Shown one piece after another: positions 1 to 8,433 of a stretch of 45,068 nucleotides of DNA. The number at the start of each line of letters is the position of its first letter. Within the stretch, counting starts at the first letter, position 1. Origin of the DNA: Sphingomonas bacterium (GTDB lineage: Bacteria > Pseudomonadota > Alphaproteobacteria > Sphingomonadales > Sphingomonadaceae). The stretch lies in the NCBI RefSeq assembly GCF_903642285.1, contig NZ_CAHJWJ010000025.1:1-45068 (forward strand). Direction: 5' to 3'. The position numbers were made by a program, and so were the translations under genes. Under the pieces are notes generated by a model. That model was not told where the DNA came from. It saw only the letters and a program-made list of their open reading frames with translations, and searched no databases.

Positions 1-738
1 ACAGGGATGGGGCCAACGAATGGAGCTACCGTTGCGCGTGTCGTCGCCACGCTCGCGCCCAAGAATTCCAAGCTGTTTCTCACGACCACGCACTATCATC
101 CGGAGCACGTAGCCGGCGAGCCCGGCTTTCCGCCGGGCACCATCCTGATCCGCAATGCGGTGCAGCAGCGGGAACTGGATAAGGACGGGCAGGCGATAAC
201 CGATGTGTTTCGCAGCATCTCGGAGGAGGACAAGAAGTTGCTCGCGGGTGTCGTACTGCGGGTGCCGGATATAACCTTCGACCAAGAGGTCTCGATCGAC
301 CTTGGCGGAGGTGTCAAGGCTCGCCTGCTCTGGTTGGGTGGCGCTCACACCGCCGGTGACGAGTTGACCCTTGTCGAGCCGGATCACACCCTGATTTCAG
401 GCGATGTGGTGCAAAACAAGACGATCCCGTACATTTTCGGCCATGACAGCACGCCTACGGAATGGCTGTCCACGCTGGACAAGGTCGCCAAGCTGAACGT
501 CTCGCACGTGTTGCCGGACCATAGCGCACCGGGCGATGGATCGCTCGTCGGCCTGGAGCGGGAACTGGTTGGCGGAATCCGCACACGAGCGCTGTCCCTC
601 AAGCGCCAAGGAATTTCAGTCGATGCTACTCAAAGAAACATCAACGCCGCCCTGAAGCAGCAGCATCCCGACTGGCCGGAGACTGACGCATCTGAATTCG
701 TCAAAAGCATATACGCCGACCCTGCCGATCCTCGCTAG
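1..738 (+). CDS. MBL-fold metallo-hydrolase, 5' end outside window
   Basis: The reading frame is open from the first base, so the N-terminus is cut off by the window edge; the ATG at 7 is probably internal. The metallo-beta-lactamase fold is shown by the metal-binding motif HYHPEH (about residues 29-34 counted from base 7), then a later His in GGAHTAGD, an Asp in ISGDVV and a His in LPDHSAPG, in the order expected for two-zinc hydrolases. The usual Asp of HxHxDH is Glu here. The C-terminal part (about 60 residues) is helical and not catalytic. The substrate cannot be read from the sequence. It converges on the SDR gene, with 49 bases between them. Confidence 0.85.
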   Translation, partial: TGMGPTNGATVARVVATLAPKNSKLFLTTTHYHPEHVAGEPGFPPGTILIRNAVQQRELDKDGQAITDVFRSISEEDKKLLAGVVLRVPDITFDQEVSIDLGGGVKARLLWLGGAHTAGDELTLVEPDHTLISGDVVQNKTIPYIFGHDSTPTEWLSTLDKVAKLNVSHVLPDHSAPGDGSLVGLERELVGGIRTRALSLKRQGISVDATQRNINAALKQQHPDWPETDASEFVKSIYADPADPR

Positions 739-787
739 GAATGCGCCGCCTTGGAAGACGACGGGCGCGTCCAGACCGGATCGCCCC

Positions 788-1675
788 TCACTCAGGCGTC
801 GTATCCTCAGATACGTAAGGCTTGAGAGCGCGGGCGAGCATGGCGTCCAGTACCCTGTCCGGTAACAGCTTCGTGAGGCCAGCGGCGACCGCGGCCTGGC
901 GGCCAACGGTGTAGCGAGCACGAGGCCGCCCGCTGGTGATCGCGTCTGCAATCATCCTGCCGACCTCTTCGGCGGGCACTGCGCCGCCAGCCGCCGCCTG
1001 GGCCTGGGCCACCACGGCACGCATGAGCTTGCCATACCGACCAAGCTGCGCGGCGGTCATGTCGCTGAAGACTCGCTCGCCCGTGTCGCCGACGCGCCCG
1101 AGCATCGCTGTCGCGACGGCGCCCGGTTCGACGACGACGACTTTAACGCCAAGCGGCGCGACCTCTCGCCGCAAGGAGTCGCTCATCGCTTCCAGCGCGA
1201 ACTTCGTGGCCGCATAGGGGCCATAGCCGGCCATCGCCATCTTTCCGCCGATGGAGGAGATGTTGACGATGGTTCCGCGGCCCTCGATCAGAGCAGGCAG
1301 CAGCGCCTGCACCATGGCGACATGGCCGAACAGGTTGACGTCGAAGAGCCTGCGCCACACCGCGAGCGGCAGCGTCTCGACGGGCGCGTTGATCTGGAGG
1401 CCGGCATTGTTGACCAGCGCGCGGAGCGGACGCCGCTCCGGATCGGCGGCGATGCGCTGGGCGAGCGCGGCGACCGCGTGTCCATCCTTGATGTCGAGCA
1501 TGATCGGCTCGATGTTCGCCGCTCGGATCGCTGCGGCGTCTTCTTCTCGCCGCACACCTGCCAGAACATGGAAGCCACGCTCCGCGAGCGCGCGCGCCGT
1601 GGCGGCACCGATGCCGGTCGAAGCACCGGAGACCGCGATGATTTGACCAGAGTTAGCTTTTGCCCGGAGTGTCAT
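788..1675 (-). CDS. SDR-family NAD(P)-dependent oxidoreductase
   Basis: Classical short-chain dehydrogenase/reductase of about 295 residues, probably acting on a small carbonyl or alcohol substrate in the cytoplasm. Visible motifs in order are the Rossmann glycine motif SGASTGIG near residues 16-23, the NNAG motif, the catalytic Ser in NISSIGG and the YAATK catalytic Tyr/Lys pair. The ATG at 1675 is chosen because it sits just before the Rossmann strand; the frame stays open upstream to 1810 but that extension shows no family similarity. It lies directly downstream, on the same strand, of a truncated LysR gene, and LysR-SDR pairs are common, so the lost regulator may once have controlled it. 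The exact substrate is unknown. Confidence 0.85.
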   Translation of the reverse strand: MTLRAKANSGQIIAVSGASTGIGAATARALAERGFHVLAGVRREEDAAAIRAANIEPIMLDIKDGHAVAALAQRIAADPERRPLRALVNNAGLQINAPVETLPLAVWRRLFDVNLFGHVAMVQALLPALIEGRGTIVNISSIGGKMAMAGYGPYAATKFALEAMSDSLRREVAPLGVKVVVVEPGAVATAMLGRVGDTGERVFSDMTAAQLGRYGKLMRAVVAQAQAAAGGAVPAEEVGRMIADAITSGRPRARYTVGRQAAVAAGLTKLLPDRVLDAMLARALKPYVSEDTTPE

Positions 1676-1796
1676 TGAGCCAAAATGACTCTCAGGTCCG
1701 ATCTTGGCAAGCGATGGACGATTTCGCTGGCCGGCGTAAGTAAGGCAGCGGAGCAGGCTGCTGGTCTCGCGCCGGCCGCGGAAACCGTGGCGTGCG

Positions 1797-2255
1797 TCAG
1801 CTCCCGGCATCGCCCGGTTTTTCGATCCTTAGGAAGTCGATGAGGGCGCGGGGCGCCGGGGGCGTTTGCCGGCGGCCGGCGTAGTAGAGGACGAACCCCG
1901 GGATGGTCAGGGTGTACTTCTCCAGGACTCGCACGAGGCGGCCTGCCTGAACGTCCACGGCAACGCGGTCCTCCAGAAGGCAGGCCAAGCCCACACCATC
2001 GAGCGCCGCCGCCAGGATCAGATCGGTGTCGTTCAGGGTGAGCGGTCCCTCCACCTGCATGTCGAGCGCCTCCCCCTCGCGCATGAACGGCCAGCGGTCG
2101 AGCGCGCCGCTCCCGCGCCAGCGGTAGTTGATGCAGGCGTGGTCCTGAAGGTCCTCGGGCCTGACCGGCGCAGCGTGGGAGGCGAAATAGTCGGGTGAGC
2201 CGATGATGGCGGTGCGCAGGTCCGACGTGATCCGCACGGCGATCATGTCCCGCTG
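1797..2255 (-). pseudogene. LysR regulator remnant, C-terminal effector domain only
   Basis: The frame encodes only the second half of a LysR-type substrate-binding domain. It starts abruptly at RDMIAVRI, a stretch that lies in the middle of LysR effector domains, and continues with GSPDYFA, the acidic/glycine [11 protein letters not shown] segment, and the FVLYYAGRR and [12 protein letters not shown] end typical of the family. The helix-turn-helix and the first half of the effector domain are absent. Upstream, the sequence turns within about 35 bases into the middle of an acetyl-CoA synthetase gene, so this is one side of a deletion or rearrangement junction. It cannot encode a DNA-binding regulator. 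Confidence 0.85.
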
Positions 2256-2279
2256 CGACCGCATCATGCAGCACGAGCG

Positions 2280-3455
2280 CACTTTCGACGCCGTGATACC
2301 AGCGCCACGCCTCGGGGTTGATCGGCTCGCCAACGCTGCCGAGCAGGCGGAGCGAGGCGCGGCTGGTGGCGGTGGCATAGCCATCGCCCTCCTTCATCAG
2401 CGCGCGCAGCGCCGTGGGGGCGGTGTAGAGCGTGGCGACCTGGTGGCGATCGACGATTTCCCTGATCCGCGACGCGGTTGGCCAGTTTGGCACACCCCCT
2501 CGTACATCACCGTCGTCGCGCCGTTGGCCAGCGGACCGTAGACGATATCGCTGTGCCCCGTGACCCAGCCGACGTCGGCGGCGCACCAATAGACTTCGGG
2601 TGCGCGATAGTCGAACACCGTCGCGTGGGTGAGCGATGCCCACCGCAGATAGCCCGCGGTGATGTGCACCACGCCCTTCGGCTTGCCGGTCGACCCGCTG
2701 GTATAGAGGATGAACAGCGGGTCTTCCGCCGCCATCGGCTCGGGCTCGCACCGCACGGAGACGGTTGCGGCGACCTCGTCATACCAGACATCGCGCCCCC
2801 CCCTGCATCGCGACGGCCGTGCTGGTGGCGCGGACGACGACGACGGTCTTGATCCCGGTGAAGATCCGTGCGGCCTGGTCGACACAGGCTTTGAGCGGGA
2901 CGGCCTTGCCGCCGCGTCGGCCCTCGTCGCGGTGATGACGATGCTCGACCCGCAATCCTCCATCCGGCCGCGAGCGCGTCGGCGGAGAAACCGCCGAACA
3001 CGACCGAATGCACCGCCCCGATCCGCGCGCAGGCGAGCAGCGCGAACGCCGCTTCGGGAATCATCGGCATGTAGATGGTGACACGGTCGCCCTTGGCGAC
3101 ACCCCGGCTTTTCAGCACGTTGGCGAAGCGCAGACCTCTTCGTGCAACGCCGCATAGGTGTAGCGCCGCGGCTCCTCGGCGGGGTCGTCGGCGTCCCAGA
3201 TAAGCGCGATCTGGTCGCCGCGGCTTGCGAGATGACGGTCGATGCAGTTCACCGAGACATTGAGCACGCCATCGTCGAACCAGCGCACGTGGAAATCGTT
3301 TCGGCAAACGACCAGTCGCCCGCCTCGGTCGGCGCAGTGATCCACTCGAGCCGCTGCGCCTGCTCGAGCCAGAACCCGTCAGGGTCGGCGAGCGACCGCG
3401 CATGCAAGGCGGCGCGGGAGGATGGATTGGTGGTCAGGTCTGCAACGCTCATCAA
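2280..3455 (-). pseudogene. acs: acetyl-CoA synthetase pseudogene, frameshifted and truncated
   Basis: Pieces in three frames together spell about the first 385 residues of an AMP-forming acetyl-CoA synthetase (about 650 residues when intact). They include DPDGFW near the start, [10 protein letters not shown], the ATP-binding loop [26 protein letters not shown] and [12 protein letters not shown]. The C-terminal half, including the lid domain and its catalytic Lys, is gone. Frame breaks are visible near 3300, 3135, 2965 and 2938 (each explained by one missing base), at the eight-C run 2796-2803 (one extra base) and near 2487 (a duplicated dinucleotide). The gene starts 7 bases after the gntR stop, so it was probably the last gene of the gntR-mad operon. 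An Acs there would have reactivated acetate released by malonate decarboxylation. A TTG at 3455 and an ATG at 3452 are both possible starts. Confidence 0.9.
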
Positions 3456-3461
3456 ACGTCT

Positions 3462-4163
3462 TCAGGGCTTTGCAAAGGGGGCAGGGTTGCCGAGCGCGAG
3501 ATCCTGCTGCGCGATGTAGCTGTCGAGCGCGCTCGCGGCGTTGAGCATGTGCGCGCGCATCCGGCGGGCGGCTTCGTCGCCATCGCCTTGCGCGATCGCG
3601 CGCATCACCGCGTCATGCTCGGCGCGCGAGACCGAGAGCCGGCGGTCCTGGCGCAGCTGCATGCGGCGGAACGCGTTCAGCCGGGTGCGCACCGCCATCG
3701 TCTGTTCGGCGAGGAAGTCGTTTTGCGCCGCGCGATAGATCGCTTCGTGAAACTCGCGGTTGAGCGCGTCATAGGCATCGACATCGCCGCTTTCGACCGC
3801 GGCCTCGCTGGCTTCGTGAATGCGCAGCAACCGGCTGCGCTCGAGCGGAGTGATGCGGTAGGTCGCGAGGCGGACGCATGTCGCCTCAAGCTCGGCCATC
3901 GTCTCGAACATGTCCATCACTTCGTCCGCGGTGACGTGGCGGACGATCACCCCGCGGCGCGGGCGGACTTCGACCATCCCGCTGGTCGCGAGTTGGCGCA
4001 GTGCTTCGCGCACGGGGGTGCGCGAGGCACCATAGCGCGCGGCCAGCTGCTGCTCGTCGAGCATGGTGCCGGGCGCGAGCTCACCCGACGAAATCGCGTC
4101 GGTCAGCGCGTTGCGAATCCGGTCGGAGAGCAATCCCGTATCGTCGAGGTCGGCGTCAGCCAT
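3462..4163 (-). CDS. GntR-family (FadR/FCD) regulator of the malonate locus
   Basis: A 233-residue regulator. The N-terminal winged helix-turn-helix is clear (about residues 10-75, with LAARYGASRTPVREALRQL and the wing PRRGVIVR). It is followed by an all-helical FCD ligand-binding domain with the expected His positions in REFHEAI, RAEHDAV and MRAHM. The ATG at 4163 is preceded by AGGAGG inside the end of madM, and only 2 bases separate the two genes, so they are co-transcribed and probably coupled. Context implies control of malonate transport and decarboxylation with malonate or a derivative as ligand. This is inference; many mdc operons use a LysR regulator (MdcR), which is absent here. Confidence 0.9.
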   Translation of the reverse strand: MADADLDDTGLLSDRIRNALTDAISSGELAPGTMLDEQQLAARYGASRTPVREALRQLATSGMVEVRPRRGVIVRHVTADEVMDMFETMAELEATCVRLATYRITPLERSRLLRIHEASEAAVESGDVDAYDALNREFHEAIYRAAQNDFLAEQTMAVRTRLNAFRRMQLRQDRRLSVSRAEHDAVMRAIAQGDGDEAARRMRAHMLNAASALDSYIAQQDLALGNPAPFAKP

Positions 4164-4165
4164 GC

Positions 4166-4930
4166 TCAGCCTCCTACGATCGCCCGGACGATCAGGTATA
4201 GCAGCGACGGGGCGATCAGACATCCGAGCCCGGTGTGGAAGGTCGCGGTCAGCGCACCGTACGGCACCAGCCGGCGGTCGGTCGCGGCAAGCCCGCCCGA
4301 CACGCCGCTGACGGTGCCCATCAGGCCGCCGAACACCATTGCGCTGCGCGGGTTGTTGAGCCCGATCAGGCCCGCTACGAGCGGCGTGCCGACCATCACC
4401 ATCACTGCCTTGAAGACGCCGGTCGCGATCGATAGTGCGATCACCGGCGACGAAGCACCGATCGCCGCGCCCGTCACCGGGCCGACGATATAGGTCACCG
4501 CGCCCGCGCCGATCGTCGTCATCGAGACGGCATCGGTATAGCCGAACGCGGCCGCGACGACCGCGCCAACGATGAACGGCAACAGCGTGCCGAGCAGCAA
4601 CGCGACGATACCGATGAGCCCGGCCTTCTTCGCCTGTACGACGTCGACCTCGCACGCCGTCGCGACGATCGCGAAGTCGCGCAGCATCGCGCCGCCCATC
4701 AGGCCGATGCCGGCGAGCATCGGCAGATCCGCGAGCCCCTTGTGACCGCCCGTCGCCAGACCGCCCCAAAAGGCGAGCGCGAGGCCGATCAGAATTGCGA
4801 TCGCCGAGCCGTGGACGCGGCCCATGGTGAGCTTGGCGGACAGCTGGTTCGACAGCCACATGACGATGCCGATGAACGCAAACGCGGTGACCAGCGCATT
4901 GGCGGTGAGGAGCTTGGTGATCACGTCCAT
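4166..4930 (-). CDS. madM: Malonate transporter, MadM subunit
   Basis: A 254-residue integral membrane protein matching MadM, the larger subunit of the two-component malonate/sodium symporter MadLM. It shows about eight hydrophobic segments, with conserved-looking loops such as GGHKGLADLPMLAGIG and the C-terminal GGLAATDRRLVPYGAL. The ATG at 4930 is the first Met before the first membrane segment; an upstream open extension is the shadow of madL. It follows madL by 10 bases and precedes gntR by 2 bases. Together with MadL it should import malonate for the divergent mdc operon. Confidence 0.92.
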   Translation of the reverse strand: MDVITKLLTANALVTAFAFIGIVMWLSNQLSAKLTMGRVHGSAIAILIGLALAFWGGLATGGHKGLADLPMLAGIGLMGGAMLRDFAIVATACEVDVVQAKKAGLIGIVALLLGTLLPFIVGAVVAAAFGYTDAVSMTTIGAGAVTYIVGPVTGAAIGASSPVIALSIATGVFKAVMVMVGTPLVAGLIGLNNPRSAMVFGGLMGTVSGVSGGLAATDRRLVPYGALTATFHTGLGCLIAPSLLYLIVRAIVGG

Positions 4931-4940
4931 GTCTTGGTCC

Positions 4941-5390
4941 TCAGCGCTGCGGGGCGTGGTCGGGGTGGGGGGCGACCGCCAGCGTGGTATGCTCGGCCTC
5001 GCGGGCTTCGCGTGCCTCGATCTCATCCATCGTCTCCGATGTGCCCGACAGCCGACTCATCAATGCGACCGCGCTGAAGCAGACGAGCAGCGCACCGACG
5101 CCGGCGATCAAAACGACCGGCCCGCCTTCGACTGCGGCGACGACATCCTGTTGCGCCGCCATCGCGACGACGACCGGAATATAGAGTGCGGCCCAGAAGC
5201 CGATCCCGCGCGAGACGCCTTCCTGATACCGGCCACGGCTCTTCAGCCACATCCGTGCGACGATCAGCAGGATCATCGCGATACCAACGCCGCCGACATT
5301 GGCCTTCACGCCAAGCAGCATGCCGAGCCATTCGCCGAGCAGCTGGCCGATCAGCGTGCAGATCGCGAGCAGGGCGACGCCGGCGATCAT
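4941..5390 (-). CDS. madL: Malonate transporter, MadL subunit
   Basis: A 149-residue membrane protein matching MadL, the small subunit of the malonate transporter. Four hydrophobic segments are visible (about residues 2-22, 30-46, 65-84 and 88-112), with the characteristic GVKANVGGVGIAMILL stretch near residues 27-42. The last 35 residues form a charged, probably cytoplasmic tail (EIEAREAREAEH). The start at 5390 gives an N-terminus, MIAGVALLAICTLIG, that fits the family. It is the first gene of the leftward operon madL-madM-gntR and is divergent from mdcA across 167 bases. Confidence 0.9.
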   Translation of the reverse strand: MIAGVALLAICTLIGQLLGEWLGMLLGVKANVGGVGIAMILLIVARMWLKSRGRYQEGVSRGIGFWAALYIPVVVAMAAQQDVVAAVEGGPVVLIAGVGALLVCFSAVALMSRLSGTSETMDEIEAREAREAEHTTLAVAPHPDHAPQR

Positions 5391-5486
5391 GCCTCGGGAT
5401 CCGTTGCGAAGCGGGAGGAGGGTAGCGGGACGTCCATCGTAGATCCTCTCAATGTATTCGGTCTGTCGCCTTTTACGCCTTTAAGT

Positions 5487-5502
5487 ATGCACAGACTTGC
5501 AT
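5487..5502. promoter_or_regulatory. Palindrome in the madL/mdcA divergent promoter region
   Basis: ATGCA-CAGACT-TGCAT, a perfect 5-base inverted repeat with a 6-base spacer, lies between the divergent madL and mdcA operons, about 55 bases before the mdcA start. Its right arm overlaps a possible -35 element (TTGCAT at 5497). It is a plausible operator for the adjacent GntR-family regulator, but the match to a GntR site is by position and symmetry only. Confidence 0.4.
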
Positions 5503-5557
5503 TCAGGGCAATAGGGAATACAGAAAACGCAGAGAATGAGCGTCAGGAGGCGATGCG

Positions 5558-7204
5558 ATGCGGCAATGGAATACGCGCAAAACGTTGCGCGAGGAGCGGA
5601 TCGCGGCCGGCAGCGCCTTCGCCAAGGGCAAGACCATCGATCCTGCGCGACTCGTCGATTTCCTCGAAGCCGTCCTGCGGCCGAGCGACCGCGTTTGCGT
5701 CGAGGGCGACAATCAGAAACAGGCCGACGTGCTCGCGCGCGGCCTTGCTGCGGTGGAGCCGGCGCGGATCCATGATCTCCACATGGTGCAGTCGGGCGTC
5801 GTGCTGCCCGAACATCTCGACATCTTCGAAAGCGGCATCGCGAAGCGGCTCGATTTTTCCTATTCGGGGCCGCAATCGGCGCGGATCGCGAAGATGCTGT
5901 TCGGCGGCAAGATCGAGCTTGGCGCGATCCATACCTATCTCGAACTGTTCGCGCGCTATTTCGTCGACCTGACGCCGCAGGTCGCGTTGATTGCGGCGGT
6001 GAGCGCGGATCGCCACGGCAATCTCTATACAGGCCCCAATACCGAGGACACGCCGACCGTGGTCGAGGCGACGAGCTTCGGGAGCGGCCTGGTGATCGCG
6101 CAGGTCGGCGAGATCGTCGAGACGCTGCCGCGCGTCGATATCCCCGGCGACCAAGTTCATTTCGTGCTTGACGCCGGGCGGCCCTTCTACGTCGAGCCGC
6201 TGTTCACGCGTGACCCCGCCGCGATGACCGAAACGCAGATCCTGACCGCGATGATGGCGATCAAGGGGCTTTACGAACCCTATGGCGTGCGCCGCCTGAA
6301 TCACGGCATCGGCTTCAACACCGCGGCGATCGAACTGCTGCTGCCGACCTATGGCGAGAAGCTCGGGCTCAAGGGCAAGATTTGCACGCATTGGGCGCTC
6401 AACCCGCACCCGACGCTGATCCCCGCGATCGAGGCGGGGTGGGTCGAGCAGGTGCACTGCTTCGGGTCCGAGGTCGGGATGGAGGATTATCTGGCCGCGC
6501 GACCCGATATCTTCTTCACCGGCCCCGACGGATCGCTCCGCTCGAACCGCGCCTTCAGCCAGACTGCCGGGCTGTATGCCTGCGACATGTTCATCGGCTC
6601 GACGCTACAGATCGACCTGGCGGGGCACAGCTCGACGATTACCGCAAACCGCATCGCGGGCTTTGGCGGCGCGCCCAACATGGGCTCCGACGCGCGCGGC
6701 CGACGGCATCCTAGCGCACCGTGGTTGCAGGCCGGCGCGGAGGCAGATCCCGATACTGCGGCACCATTGCGGCGCGGACGGAAACTCGTGGTGCAGATCG
6801 GCGAGACGTTCGGAGAGGGCAATGTCCCGCTGTTCGTCGAGAAGCTAGGCGCACTCGAACTGGCGGAGAAACTCGATCTCGATCTGGCGCCGATCATGGT
6901 CTATGCCGACGACACCACGCACATCGTGACCGAGGAAGGCATCGCCAACCTGCTCCTGTGCCGCACCGCCGAGGAGCGCGAACAGGCGATCCGCGGCGTC
7001 GCAGGGTTCACCGAGATCGGTCGCGGTCGCGACAAGGCGATAGTCGAGCGACTGCGGGCGCGGAAAATCATCCAGGGGCCCGAGGATCTCGGCATCGATC
7101 CGCTCGACGCGAACCGCAACATGCTGGCGGCGCGCTCGATCAAGGATCTCATGCTCGCGTCGGGCGGGCTGTACCGGCCGCCGAGCCGGTTCCGGAACTG
7201 GTAA
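5558..7204 (+). CDS. mdcA: Malonate decarboxylase alpha subunit (acetyl-S-ACP:malonate ACP transferase)
   Basis: A 548-residue protein of the full MdcA length. MdcA exchanges the acetyl group on the acyl carrier subunit for malonate, releasing acetate and forming malonyl-S-ACP for decarboxylation. Family-typical stretches include EGDNQKQADVLA near residues 49-60, GNLYTGPNTEDTP, RRLNHGIGFNTAAIELLLP and GHSSTITANRIAGFGGAPN. The ATG at 5558 has AGGAGG seven bases upstream; another ATG at 5553 is out of frame. First gene of mdcACDEGBH; it ends 12 bases before mdcC. Confidence 0.96.
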   Translation: MRQWNTRKTLREERIAAGSAFAKGKTIDPARLVDFLEAVLRPSDRVCVEGDNQKQADVLARGLAAVEPARIHDLHMVQSGVVLPEHLDIFESGIAKRLDFSYSGPQSARIAKMLFGGKIELGAIHTYLELFARYFVDLTPQVALIAAVSADRHGNLYTGPNTEDTPTVVEATSFGSGLVIAQVGEIVETLPRVDIPGDQVHFVLDAGRPFYVEPLFTRDPAAMTETQILTAMMAIKGLYEPYGVRRLNHGIGFNTAAIELLLPTYGEKLGLKGKICTHWALNPHPTLIPAIEAGWVEQVHCFGSEVGMEDYLAARPDIFFTGPDGSLRSNRAFSQTAGLYACDMFIGSTLQIDLAGHSSTITANRIAGFGGAPNMGSDARGRRHPSAPWLQAGAEADPDTAAPLRRGRKLVVQIGETFGEGNVPLFVEKLGALELAEKLDLDLAPIMVYADDTTHIVTEEGIANLLLCRTAEEREQAIRGVAGFTEIGRGRDKAIVERLRARKIIQGPEDLGIDPLDANRNMLAARSIKDLMLASGGLYRPPSRFRNW

Positions 7205-7216
7205 GGAGACGATTTC

Positions 7217-7534
7217 ATGGAAATTCTCCATTTCGACATTGCAGCGCCGACGCCGGCGACCGGCACGCGTGCAATGGCTCTGGTCGGCGTCGTCGCCTCG
7301 GGCAATCTCGAGGTGCTGCTCGAACGCAGCGAAGTGACCGACCGGTGCGTCATCGAGGTCACCACCGCGGCGCACGGTTTTGGCGATCTGTGGGATGCCG
7401 TCACGGCAGATTTCGTCGCGCGGCGTGCCGCGGGCGGGTTGCGGATCGCGATCAACGATGGCGGCGCGCGGCCCGACACGGTTTCGCTCCGCCTGGCGCA
7501 GGGCGTTCGGATGATCGAGGAGCCCGAGGCATGA
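7217..7534 (+). CDS. mdcC: Malonate decarboxylase acyl carrier protein (delta subunit)
   Basis: A 105-residue acyl carrier protein unlike fatty-acid ACP. It carries the 2'-(5''-phosphoribosyl)-3'-dephospho-CoA group on a serine. The expected attachment site is Ser28 in VASGNLEVLLE. Malonyl and acetyl groups ride on this thiol between MdcA and the MdcD/MdcE decarboxylase. Its stop overlaps the mdcD start (ATGA), indicating coupled translation and a fixed subunit ratio. Confidence 0.95.
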   Translation: MEILHFDIAAPTPATGTRAMALVGVVASGNLEVLLERSEVTDRCVIEVTTAAHGFGDLWDAVTADFVARRAAGGLRIAINDGGARPDTVSLRLAQGVRMIEEPEA

Positions 7535-8433
7535 GCAACGTCCGACAAAGCTGGTATGAAGCCGGCGCACGCGAGCGGATTACCGCACTGGTCGACGCTG
7601 CGAGCTTTGCCGAGTTCATCGGCCCCGAACGCCGCGAGATCAGCCCGCATCTCGGAATCTTCGATCTGCCTGCGCAGTTCGACGACGGCATCGTCGTCGG
7701 CGCCGCGACGATCGACGGCACGCCGGTGCTGGTCGCAGCGCAAGAGGGCCGCTTTATGGGCGGCGCGTTCGGCGAGGTGCATGGCGCGAAGCTGACCGCG
7801 CTGCTCCGTGCCGCCAAGGCGTTGCAGCGCGACGTCGTGATCGCGTTCGACACCGGCGGCGTCCGGTTGCAGGAGGCCAATGCTGGCGAGATCGCGATCG
7901 CCGAGATCATGCGCGCGGTTGCCGAGGCACGGATGGCCGGGGTTCGCGTCGTCGGGCTGATCGGCGGGCGCGCCGGCTGCTATGGCGGCGGCGGGCTGAT
8001 CGCGGGGTGCTGTTCGACGCTGATCGTGTCGGAACAGGGGCGCATCAGCGTGAGCGGCCCCGAGGTGATCGAGACCAACAAGGGCGTCGAGGAATTCGAT
8101 TCGCGTGACCGCGGCTTCGTCTGGCGGACGATGGGGGGCAAGCACCGCACGCTGATCGGCGGCGCGGACGTGTTCGTCGACGACGACGCCACGGCGTTTC
8201 GCGACGCTGCGCGCGCTGCCCTCACCCGGCCCGCCGCGCTCGATGCGGCGATGCTTTCGGCTGAACAGGCGCGGCTGGAGAGGCGCATCGCACGGTTCGG
8301 CGAGTCTCCCGACGGGATCGATATCTGGCGCGGCCTCGGCATCGCGGATCCGCAGGCGATCCCCGACATGCCCGCCGCCAGCTTCGCAACCCTTGCCGCC
8401 CAGTACCGGGAGAGCGCCGATGACGCCCGCTGA
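7531..8433 (+). CDS. mdcD: Malonate decarboxylase beta subunit
   Basis: A 300-residue crotonase/carboxyltransferase-fold subunit that, with MdcE, decarboxylates malonyl-S-ACP to acetyl-S-ACP without biotin. It has YEAGARERI near the N-terminus, an oxyanion-type glycine-rich stretch (GGRAGCYGGGGLIAGCC) and VSGPEVIETNKGVEEFDS, which is highly typical of MdcD. The start at 7531 overlaps the mdcC stop by ATGA. Its 3' end overlaps the mdcE start by 14 bases. Confidence 0.95.
   Translation: MSNVRQSWYEAGARERITALVDAASFAEFIGPERREISPHLGIFDLPAQFDDGIVVGAATIDGTPVLVAAQEGRFMGGAFGEVHGAKLTALLRAAKALQRDVVIAFDTGGVRLQEANAGEIAIAEIMRAVAEARMAGVRVVGLIGGRAGCYGGGGLIAGCCSTLIVSEQGRISVSGPEVIETNKGVEEFDSRDRGFVWRTMGGKHRTLIGGADVFVDDDATAFRDAARAALTRPAALDAAMLSAEQARLERRIARFGESPDGIDIWRGLGIADPQAIPDMPAASFATLAAQYRESADDAR

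Noticed and set aside
3402..4493. 363-codon open frame on the plus strand
   Set aside because: It is antisense to gntR and madM, both clearly conserved on the minus strand.
5543..6457. Open frame of about 300 codons on the minus strand
   Set aside because: It is a shadow of mdcA; the plus strand encodes a well-conserved protein over the same bases.
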